A DNA stretch of 64,000 nucleotides. It comes from Gorillibacterium massiliense. Its GTDB lineage: Bacteria; Bacillota; Bacilli; Paenibacillales; NBRC-103111. The notes beneath the pieces are model-generated. The model was given only the letters and a program-made list of their open reading frames with translations. It searched no databases and had not been told where the DNA came from. Below, in pieces: positions 51,480 to 58,569 of the stretch (within the stretch, counting starts at the first letter, position 1; every line of letters begins with the position of its first letter). The stretch spans positions 248,001-312,000 of the forward strand of contig NZ_CBQR020000102.1 in the NCBI RefSeq assembly GCF_000455485.1. Reading direction: 5' to 3'. The position numbers and the translations under genes are program-made.

Positions 51480-51983
51480 TCATACGGAATTCGGAGACTT
51501 GCCCACTCCGGCCGATACGGAAAAGTAACTCATCTGAACCGTCGAGACTGACTTGGGCTTGGATTCTTCCATCCTGTTTTCGGACACGTCGTCCTGAATT
51601 TCATCCGAGCAGTCCCGCCGGTACCTTCCCTTCTCCAATTTCATGTCGATAAAATCGACAACCTGCTGCAGAGAGGAAATTTGGCTGACGATATTTTCCC
51701 GGTGGCTCCTTAAGAGCTCCACCAGTTCGGGATATTCCGCGGGATCAGCATCAGTGGAGACCGCCAAAAAAGGCCGCATTTCTTCCAGCGGCATTCCCGT
51801 TTTTTTCAGACAAGAGATCAGCCGGATTGTTTCGATGTTCTCCTGCCGGTAGACGCGGTGCCCGTTATCCTTCCGTTCAGCCCGGGAGAGTAGCGCGATC
51901 TTTTCGTAATAACGAATCGTATCTTCAGAAATTCCGGTTTCCTTGGCGGTTTGCTTTATCGTAAACGTTTGCTCTTCCTTCAT
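51480..51983 (-). CDS. MerR-family regulator with extended C-terminus
   Basis: The start is ATG 51983 with GGGAGG 8 nt upstream, giving 167 residues. The MerR domain is clear (TFTIKQTAKETGISEDTIRY, YEKIALLSRAERKDNGHRVY), then a coiled coil to about residue 115. A hydrophilic tail follows with one Cys in YRRDCSDEIQDD. It is divergent from an SDR gene whose promoter contains a 20-bp palindrome. This is the second MerR-SDR pair of the window; the two MerR proteins are not close copies. Confidence 0.88.
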   Translation of the reverse strand: MKEEQTFTIKQTAKETGISEDTIRYYEKIALLSRAERKDNGHRVYRQENIETIRLISCLKKTGMPLEEMRPFLAVSTDADPAEYPELVELLRSHRENIVSQISSLQQVVDFIDMKLEKGRYRRDCSDEIQDDVSENRMEESKPKSVSTVQMSYFSVSAGVGKSPNSV

Positions 51984-52083
51984 CCTGTTCCCTCCCATAG
52001 GCTATTTTTGTGTGCATTATACATCTTGGTGTTGGCTCCAAGTCAAGCCCCTTATCCTTTGGACAAAACTTGGCTTTTCAGTC

Positions 52084-52114
52084 TTGACTTGGAGTCGACT
52101 CCAAGTTATAGAGT
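52084..52114 (+). promoter_or_regulatory. MerR-type promoter with 20-bp palindrome
   Basis: TTGACT (52084-52089) overlaps the perfect palindrome ACTTGGAGTCGACTCCAAGT (52087-52106). TATAGA follows at a 17-bp spacing, or TAGAGT at 19 bp, the MerR-typical distance. It drives the SDR gene at 52159. Confidence 0.85.
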
Positions 52115-52158
52115 GAGCATTATCAGGAGAAAACACCAGTATTAGGAGGAGCCATGCA

Positions 52159-53001
52159 ATGAATATGGGACAACGTGAAAATATCGCCGCAATTACGGGC
52201 GCAAACGCAGGGATCGGGTTGGCATTGACCCGGAAATTGCTGTCGGAAGACTGGCAAGTGGTTGCTTTGAACCGTTCCGACTTTCCGCCAGACGATAGGA
52301 GGATCCAAGAAGCAGTCCAGAGGGGATGGCTTCGCATTTATAATACGGATGATCTTGCCGATTATGCCAGCTTGAGACGGACTTTGGAAGAAATCAAAAG
52401 CAAGGAGCAGCGGATCGATATTTTGTTCAACAATGCCGGAGGGTCCTTTTCCGAGCTGAGCTATTCGAAACAAGGACGCGAAAATCATTATGAGCTGATG
52501 ACAGTCGTTCCGTATATCATTCTGATGGAATTGAAGGAACTCATAAAAAGCGGTCACTTAAAAACGGTGATCAACACCTCATCTTCAGCTCTAAAATTTA
52601 CGAAAGAGTTAACTATCGAAAGCCTGGAACGCCCCAAAATCTTTCGCAAACTGATTGGTCCTTATGCCGCCTCCAAGTTAGCGCTCTCGCTGTGGACTCA
52701 GGCCATCGCGCCGCAGCTAGCCAAGGATGATATCAAGATCCGCAGCGTTGACCCGGGCGGCAACAACACACTAAGAAAAGGGAAAAAATCCGGGTTGCCC
52801 CTATTGCTTATCCCGTTGATGAAACTGTTTTTCTCTCCACCAACCCACGGTGCCAACAGGCTGTATGATGGTGCCCTCGGGCAACACCGGAATGAAACCG
52901 GCGTGTTTTTGCTGAAAGATCAGGTTACGGAATTAAAATTTCAAGATCAAGCGTGGAATGTTTTAGAAAGGATTAATGCGATTTACGAACACGAATTTTG
53001 A
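52159..53001 (+). CDS. Short-chain dehydrogenase/reductase
   Basis: This 280-residue protein starts at ATG 52159 with AGGAGGAG upstream. SDR motifs: AAITGANAGIGLALTRKLL, LFNNAGGSFSEL, the Ser in VINTSSSALKF, and GPYAASKLALSL. The substrate is unknown. Control by the divergent MerR suggests response to a toxic compound, as inferred for the first MerR-SDR pair. The gene converges with the kinase at 53008, only 6 nt apart, with no visible terminator between. Confidence 0.87.
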   Translation: MNMGQRENIAAITGANAGIGLALTRKLLSEDWQVVALNRSDFPPDDRRIQEAVQRGWLRIYNTDDLADYASLRRTLEEIKSKEQRIDILFNNAGGSFSELSYSKQGRENHYELMTVVPYIILMELKELIKSGHLKTVINTSSSALKFTKELTIESLERPKIFRKLIGPYAASKLALSLWTQAIAPQLAKDDIKIRSVDPGGNNTLRKGKKSGLPLLLIPLMKLFFSPPTHGANRLYDGALGQHRNETGVFLLKDQVTELKFQDQAWNVLERINAIYEHEF

Positions 53002-53007
53002 TTTCTC

Positions 53008-53940
53008 CTATTCTAAGTATTTCTTCATCTGAATTCTTAATTGATTCGCTTCCTCTTTAATATTGGAATGGGCGACATCCACATTAGCATCGTAGAAGTG
53101 CATGATTTCAGTAAACAGTTCATAGAAGCTGTTTTTGATTTCAAAATTTTTGCTCAACGGAATCTTCGACCGGTAATTCTCCAGTAACCCGAAATATTTG
53201 CCGTTTGCATTATTGAGCTGATATAGGTCCAATTCGGAATCCGCCCAGCAGCAGTTAAACGGGTCAATGACCGCTGCGGCGGCTGACTGGTCCTTATCGA
53301 GCATCACATTCCACATATTGTAATCGCCATGGATTAACCTCGCATGCTCTACCTTCTCCCTAAAGATCTTCCCATAATTGCTGTAGGCATATTGTACAGT
53401 CGCATAAACCTCATCATCCAACTGTTTGTTCTTAACCATTATCGTCGCTTTTTCAAATATGAGGTCAACCTTCGGCTTGTAATACTCGTTCCAATCTTTC
53501 GTGTAGGTATCCGCATTTAATTCACCGAATCCCTCCGAGTGGATCACACTGTGATACGCAATGAGGTTGTCAACAATTTGATCCGCGATTCTTTTTCTGT
53601 TTTCCGGGGGCATCTCATAAATCTCACCTGCATTGATACCCTCCAAGTATTCCATACACAGAACGTCGAAAGGAATGTCAGATGAGCTATGATGCACAAA
53701 ATAAACCCGGGGCATCGGAAGGATTGCGTGCTCCGCAAGTGTCGTTAATTGAGATTGTTCACGGGTGTTAAGCCCCTTCTGGTTGTATACCTTTATAACC
53801 AGCTTATATGGCGGAACATCGAGCTCCACCAAAAATACCTTGCCATAAAAGCCACCACCTATATGCTCGATTGAACCGGATGTTGTTTGAAATTGCACCT
53901 TAAGTAATTCATTAATATTCGTAATGAGCTGCTCATCCAT
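53008..53940 (-). CDS. Aminoglycoside-phosphotransferase-fold kinase
   Basis: The start is ATG 53940 with GAGGAGG 9 nt upstream, giving 310 residues. It has the APH fold: IEHIGGGFYGKVFLVEL, Lys in YKLVIKVYNQ, the Brenner motif LIHGDYNMWNVML and the metal Asp in AAVIDPFNCCWADS, where the usual DxD/DWE pattern is DPFN. The substrate is unknown. It is distinct in sequence from the kinase at 6066 and lacks its RsgA partner. Confidence 0.85.
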   Translation of the reverse strand: MDEQLITNINELLKVQFQTTSGSIEHIGGGFYGKVFLVELDVPPYKLVIKVYNQKGLNTREQSQLTTLAEHAILPMPRVYFVHHSSSDIPFDVLCMEYLEGINAGEIYEMPPENRKRIADQIVDNLIAYHSVIHSEGFGELNADTYTKDWNEYYKPKVDLIFEKATIMVKNKQLDDEVYATVQYAYSNYGKIFREKVEHARLIHGDYNMWNVMLDKDQSAAAAVIDPFNCCWADSELDLYQLNNANGKYFGLLENYRSKIPLSKNFEIKNSFYELFTEIMHFYDANVDVAHSNIKEEANQLRIQMKKYLE

Positions 53941-54060
53941 CGCTCTGCCTCCTCTTACGGATTTGAGCATAGTTTAGGATACCTGTAAGGAAATGTATAT
54001 ATAATAATATTCTGTCTTTATATAAGAAAATGGAACAGGGATCGTTTAGCGCAATCAATT

Positions 54061-54096
54061 GGATTGGGATAGTTTAGTACAGTAGAAAACAAATAA
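54061..54096 (+). repeat. Fragment matching the MATE gene 3' end
   Basis: The text ATAGTTTAGTACAGTAGAAA and flanks match the last codons and stop of the MATE gene (37277-37312) with about two differences over 36 nt. The coding context is absent. It looks like a relic of a duplicated or recombined copy. Confidence 0.6.
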
Positions 54097-54219
54097 GATG
54101 CTAGAGATGCAACGCCCCTCTAACTTCGGAGTTCTGCTGACAAACCTAGTTAAAAGTGCTAGCATGTTACCTAATGATGGCCGACAGATTACTATGCGAA
54201 GCACGGGGGAATTGGGACG

Positions 54220-55308
54220 ATGTTTGAGAACCGTCACCTTAAAGTCATAATGGAAGTCCAACAGCAGATGCTGTTATCTAACTTTGATTTGAAGCTGTTT
54301 ATGCAGACGATCTGCGATCGGATGTGCCTATTAACCGATGCCGACGGTTCTACCATCGAGATGCTGGCGGGAGATGAAATGGTTTATGCAGCCGTCAGCG
54401 GCACCTTGCAACCTCATCTCGGAATTCGAATAAATAAGAACGGCAGCTTGTCGGGCTTGTGCGTGACGGAGAAGGAAATCTTGTATTCACCGGATACTCA
54501 GCAGGACGATCGCGTCAACAAGGAAGCGACTATGAAAGTCGGTGCGCGGAGCATGGTCTGCATTCCCCTGTTCGAATCTAGCAACGCCGTCGGCGTGTTG
54601 AAAGTCATCTCCGGCCGCCCCGATGCTTTCTCCAGCCGCGATATCGAGACGTTGCAGTTGTTATCGCTCGCCCTAGGCTCGGAGCTAGGCAAGCAAATCA
54701 ACTACGACGACAAAATTCGGATTCTGAACGATTACGAGCAATTATTGGTTCAATTAACAGCCGAAATTGAGAGACGTGAAAAACTAGAGAGCGAGCTTAT
54801 TCAATTGACAGAGCGCGACATTCTGACGGGATTGCTGAATCGTAGAGGCTTTAGCGATCGAATCCAAGGCTGGATTAATCGGGCCAGTCGAGAAGAAGGC
54901 TTATTCGGGGTGTTCTATCTCGATTTAAATAAATTCAAGCAATGCAACGATACTTACGGACATGAAGTCGGCGATCTCGTGCTTGTAGAGTTCGCGAATC
55001 GCATCAAGAAAGCGGTTCGCGAATCCGATCTGATCGCACGCGTAGGCGGTGATGAGTTCGTGGTAGCGGCATGGCTGCAGAACGGCAACGATGGCTTGAT
55101 GCAGGTTGCCAAGCGTTTAATCGAGCAACTAGAGTCGCCGATGCGGATTAAGGAGCTTCAACTGCCAATGTCCACCAGCGTCGGCTGCACGCTATGGGCA
55201 GGAGGCAAGACGGATCTCGATCTCATTCGCGCGGCGGATCAATCGATGTATCTCGCCAAGTCCAACGGCACCAACCAGATTGCGGTTAATGGGGAGCTCG
55301 TGGGGTAA
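54220..55308 (+). CDS. GAF-GGDEF diguanylate cyclase
   Basis: This 362-residue protein starts at ATG 54220 behind a GGGA site. A GAF domain (about 20-160; LLTDADGSTIEMLAGDEMVY) is followed by a short coiled linker and a GGDEF domain (RDILTGLLNRRGFSDRIQ). The active site ARVGGDEFVVAA is intact, and RESD sits five residues before it, forming the inhibitory I-site RxxD. It should make cyclic di-GMP and be feedback inhibited. No EAL domain or secretion signal is present; the GAF ligand is unknown. A terminator follows at 55355-55392. Confidence 0.92.
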   Translation: MFENRHLKVIMEVQQQMLLSNFDLKLFMQTICDRMCLLTDADGSTIEMLAGDEMVYAAVSGTLQPHLGIRINKNGSLSGLCVTEKEILYSPDTQQDDRVNKEATMKVGARSMVCIPLFESSNAVGVLKVISGRPDAFSSRDIETLQLLSLALGSELGKQINYDDKIRILNDYEQLLVQLTAEIERREKLESELIQLTERDILTGLLNRRGFSDRIQGWINRASREEGLFGVFYLDLNKFKQCNDTYGHEVGDLVLVEFANRIKKAVRESDLIARVGGDEFVVAAWLQNGNDGLMQVAKRLIEQLESPMRIKELQLPMSTSVGCTLWAGGKTDLDLIRAADQSMYLAKSNGTNQIAVNGELVG

Positions 55309-55354
55309 ATTCAGCTATAAAAAGTTTAAAATATAACCTTCCTAGGATTACAAA

Positions 55355-55392
55355 AGCAGAAATGTTGATTGAACAACATTTCTGCTTTTTCT
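55355..55392 (+). terminator. Terminator after the diguanylate cyclase gene
   Basis: AGCAGAAATGTTG and CAACATTTCTGCT pair around a short loop and are followed by TTTTTC. The stem is 13 bp. Confidence 0.92.
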
Positions 55393-55474
55393 TATGAGAC
55401 AGCCTCCTACGTTGTTTTTTATTTAATGAACATTTATAATTAATACACATTAACTATTTAGGGTGATGAAACAA

Positions 55475-55921
55475 ATGGATCAACAACTCGTACAGCTTGT
55501 AAAAGAAATTAATCAAATCGAATACGAAACAAATCTTATGCTGACGGAAGAGTTCGCTTCTCTTATAGATGATAAAATCACAGCCAAACAAGCTAAATTT
55601 CTAGATTTATTACGCAAAAGAGGGGCTCTTCAAACTCATGAATTATCGATATTAATGGGCACTTCAGCGAGTGCCGTGAGCCAACTGATTAATCGATTAG
55701 AGCAGGATGGTTATATCAAAAGGATCGTTAATCTAAAGGATCGAAGAGAAATACTTGTGGAGTTGGATGAACGAGGTCATTCCTATTATAGAAAGCATGA
55801 TGAGATAGAACTTCAAATCATTAAAAAATATTATTCAAAGCTGGAAATGAATGAACTGATGAAGTTAAAAGAAACTTTCATCAAATTAAAACAGATCGTC
55901 TTACAAGAACAGCGCAGCTAG
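55475..55921 (+). CDS. MarR-family regulator
   Basis: The preferred start is ATG 55475 with GGTGAT 7 nt upstream, giving 148 residues. The winged helix is clear: AKQAKFLDLLRKRGALQTHE, LSILMGTSASAVSQLINRLE, then the wing IVNLKDRREILVELDERG. It precedes a serine hydrolase gene by 10 nt and probably forms an operon with it. The ligand is unknown. Confidence 0.88.
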   Translation: MDQQLVQLVKEINQIEYETNLMLTEEFASLIDDKITAKQAKFLDLLRKRGALQTHELSILMGTSASAVSQLINRLEQDGYIKRIVNLKDRREILVELDERGHSYYRKHDEIELQIIKKYYSKLEMNELMKLKETFIKLKQIVLQEQRS

Positions 55922-55931
55922 GAGGATTATT

Positions 55932-56939
55932 ATGGATACAATTAGAATGCATCAAGAGATCTTTAAGATCGTTCGACCGTACCTTAATAATCGAGACCAT
56001 CTAACATTATCGATTGGAATTGTAAATAAAAATGAAACAGCGACTTTTCTTTATAATGGATCCAATAGTCAATCTATAGAAGAACAAAAGCCCCTTATTT
56101 ATGAAATAGGTTCCATCTCTAAAGTGTTTACGACCACGCTGCTCGGGGAAATGATCCAGAATGGAGCCCTTTCTGCGGACAATTCGATTGGCCAGTATTT
56201 TCCGACACTGTCCCATGACCACCCTATAACGCTTAAACATTTAGCCAATCACACCTCAGGAATCCCTGCTATATGCATATGGAAATCAATCGTCAATCGA
56301 CTTCGTTCAGATACGCCTCGCGACCCCTATTGTCTATTTTCGCTTAGTGAAGCCGTTCAATTTTATAATAAACATCCCAAAGAACCAAAATTTAAATTTC
56401 GCTATTCGAATGCCGGCATGGGCTTATTAGGAAACATTCTGGCTAATCAACTGCATACCGATTACGGAACCGCAGTTAAAGAAACAATTACCAATCCGTT
56501 AGAAATGGTAGATACCTCTATTAAGGTCCCTTCTAGCAAACAAAACCGCTTGTTGCAGGGGTTCGACGTCAAAGGAAGAGAACAACCGCCACTGCTAATG
56601 AATGAATTTATGGGCGCCGGCGCCATCCGGTCTACTGTCGATGACCTATTGAAATTTATTAATGCTCACATGGATCGTAGGAATGAAGGTTATCAATTAA
56701 CGCAGCAACCTACCGTAAAGATCGATCGTAATACTCAAGTCGGTTTAGGTTGGATGCTTGAGAATGACATGGTCTGGCATAATGGTGCAACCCAAGGATT
56801 CTCAAGCTTTTTGGGGTTTGATATGGAACGGCAACTAGGTGTCGTTGTTCTATCCAACTATCGTTCCCGATTATTTGCCAACAATCCTGATCAAATCGGA
56901 ACAGACCTATTAAAGCTTCTGCGAACCGGTGAATATTAA
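55932..56939 (+). CDS. Serine hydrolase, class C beta-lactamase family
   Basis: This 335-residue protein starts at ATG 55932 with AGGAGG upstream. The SxxK motif is in YEIGSISKVFTTTLLGEM, YSN is in FRYSNAGMGLLGN, and a third-motif region (WHNGATQGFSSFLGFD) corresponds to HxG/KTG. No signal peptide or lipobox is seen, so it is cytoplasmic, unlike true AmpC enzymes, and closer to esterases or D-amino peptidases of the family. It is co-transcribed with MarR, which suggests a detoxification or drug-response role (inference). Confidence 0.87.
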   Translation: MDTIRMHQEIFKIVRPYLNNRDHLTLSIGIVNKNETATFLYNGSNSQSIEEQKPLIYEIGSISKVFTTTLLGEMIQNGALSADNSIGQYFPTLSHDHPITLKHLANHTSGIPAICIWKSIVNRLRSDTPRDPYCLFSLSEAVQFYNKHPKEPKFKFRYSNAGMGLLGNILANQLHTDYGTAVKETITNPLEMVDTSIKVPSSKQNRLLQGFDVKGREQPPLLMNEFMGAGAIRSTVDDLLKFINAHMDRRNEGYQLTQQPTVKIDRNTQVGLGWMLENDMVWHNGATQGFSSFLGFDMERQLGVVVLSNYRSRLFANNPDQIGTDLLKLLRTGEY

Positions 56940-57006
56940 TCAATGAGACAGCTTTGGATACAACTTCCCGTTCCCAGAAGTTGTAAAGCCATTATTTGGC
57001 GCGCAC

Positions 57007-57034
57007 GCTTCGGATTCACGAAGGACTGTGTCAC
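57007..57034 (+). repeat. Fragment matching an internal MATE segment
   Basis: GATTCACGAAGGACT with flanks matches 36338-36365 of the MATE gene with two or three differences over about 26 nt. The downstream text diverges. It is short, so chance is not fully excluded, but it is the second MATE-like scrap in this region. Confidence 0.45.
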
Positions 57035-57127
57035 AGCAATACTTTGTTATCCTGCGCCGCACCAATAATTTTGAGGTCGTGTAGCGGCGTCGGCCAATTA
57101 ATGCCATCCTTCAAGGATTACCCGGTC

Positions 57128-57976
57128 TTAGTAAGCATGCAATCTGTAAATGCTGCCATTCAAAATCTCTTTAGGATGTACAGCAATTAATTCAGTGAGT
57201 GAGACATGTGGATGTAAATCTAGATAACTGTTAACCACTAAATTACCAAATGTGTAACCAATACACCATGGAAGTCCTATCTTTTCGTCGCCAAACATAT
57301 ATTTTTCAAAATCGTCTCGATCAGTGCTATAAAGGATTGGCTTCATTTTATCCCACAAATCTGTTTCTTCGCTTCTGGTTAAAACACTAAGCCATTGTGG
57401 CTGCAAATCAGGAAATAGACTTTTTGCAAAGGCATCCGCTTGTCCTTCGTTGATTATATACTCCAGAAAATTTCCCTCTAACCCGCCATTCAATACATAC
57501 CAATGGTGTCCCCAAACGCTATGATGGTACTCATGACCAAAAACATAGGGAATCCACTGTTCCCAATTCTCTGCTCGCGGATTGACATTAATCAATATAT
57601 TTCCGAATACACATGCACCTACTACTCCATTTTGGCGTTCTTTTACTAGCCCATTAGTGTTTGGATAAATAGCCACTATTATGGGGTCATCATCGTTTTT
57701 CGGTAGTTCACGGCATATTCTTCTAAACTCACTCTTAAGATCATCTGCATTTATTTTCGCCAGCAAATGAAACTGTTGTTCCAATGCATCTAAATCCTCA
57801 ATCATGGCAGGTTTCATGAAGCTCTGATCAAATGGAGCCCATTGGGAAATTCGATCCCAGTAGGGCTGAATAAAATACTTGTCCCATAACAGCTGGGGAT
57901 CAGCATTACTGCCATTTTTCATTTCGTCAATATACTTCAAAGCATTTTCATACGGGCAGATTATTTCAATATCCAT
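57128..57976 (-). CDS. DUF2268 putative zinc protease
   Basis: This 282-residue protein starts at ATG 57976 with GGGAGGC upstream. The motif PYVFGHEYHHSVWGHHWYVL contains HExxH (HEYHH) and a further His downstream. A C-terminal region EGQADAFAKSLFPDL carries the third-ligand Glu. It matches the DUF2268 family of predicted Zn-dependent peptidases. The N-terminus is soluble, with no signal peptide. The substrate is unknown; the nearest genes are a GNAT protein and the M13 peptidase, not evidently linked. Confidence 0.85.
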   Translation of the reverse strand: MDIEIICPYENALKYIDEMKNGSNADPQLLWDKYFIQPYWDRISQWAPFDQSFMKPAMIEDLDALEQQFHLLAKINADDLKSEFRRICRELPKNDDDPIIVAIYPNTNGLVKERQNGVVGACVFGNILINVNPRAENWEQWIPYVFGHEYHHSVWGHHWYVLNGGLEGNFLEYIINEGQADAFAKSLFPDLQPQWLSVLTRSEETDLWDKMKPILYSTDRDDFEKYMFGDEKIGLPWCIGYTFGNLVVNSYLDLHPHVSLTELIAVHPKEILNGSIYRLHAY

Positions 57977-58072
57977 TCATTATGCCTCCCATATTCCATA
58001 TATACCCAGTATGGAACATGTACACAATGAAGAACAGATAAATAATCGATATAGTCGAACTACCCGGTTTAA

Positions 58073-58510
58073 TCAAATATTTATTGACATATAGTTCTTT
58101 CCTTCAACAAAACCAAAACTTTCATACATCGGTTTAGCCATATCAGATGAATGTAGCAGGATTTTTCTAATTCCTTGTGTCTTCAAATCGTCTATTGCTT
58201 CACTAATAAGTTTGGATACTATCCCTTGACGACGGTAATTGGGGATTGTGAAAACATTAGTCATGTATGCAACTAATCCTGAAGGATTTTCATAACGTGG
58301 CGCGAATCGACATAAGCAAAAACATACTGTAGATACCACTACTCCGTCATCATCAGCAACCCATACAACGAGTGACTTGTCTGATAGTGAGGAATCAAAG
58401 TAGTTATTAAATGTTTCGTCCATTTTACTGTCGTCCTCATGACCTAGCAATATCTTACGGAATTTAATTAATTGCGGTATATCGGTTGTAATAGCTTTTC
58501 GAAACAGCAT
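58073..58510 (-). CDS. GNAT family acetyltransferase
   Basis: The start is ATG 58510 with GGAAGGAAG 7 nt upstream, giving 145 residues. The acetyl-CoA site is in MTNVFTIPNYRRQGIVSKLI, followed by KILLHSSDMAKPMYESFGFV. It is a single-domain RimI-like GNAT of unknown acceptor. It follows the M13 peptidase gene on the same strand but behind a terminator. Confidence 0.87.
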   Translation of the reverse strand: MLFRKAITTDIPQLIKFRKILLGHEDDSKMDETFNNYFDSSLSDKSLVVWVADDDGVVVSTVCFCLCRFAPRYENPSGLVAYMTNVFTIPNYRRQGIVSKLISEAIDDLKTQGIRKILLHSSDMAKPMYESFGFVEGKNYMSINI

Positions 58511-58534
58511 GATTGACTTCCTTCCCATTAAAAC

Positions 58535-58563
58535 AAAATCGAGGGCACCCAAAAGGGTGCCCC
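58535..58563 (-). terminator. Terminator of the M13 peptidase gene
   Basis: GGGCACCC (58543-58550) and GGGTGCCC (58555-58562) form an 8-bp stem with a 4-nt loop; the minus strand continues with TCGATTTTGTTTTA. Confidence 0.85.
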
Positions 58564-58569
58564 CTATTC

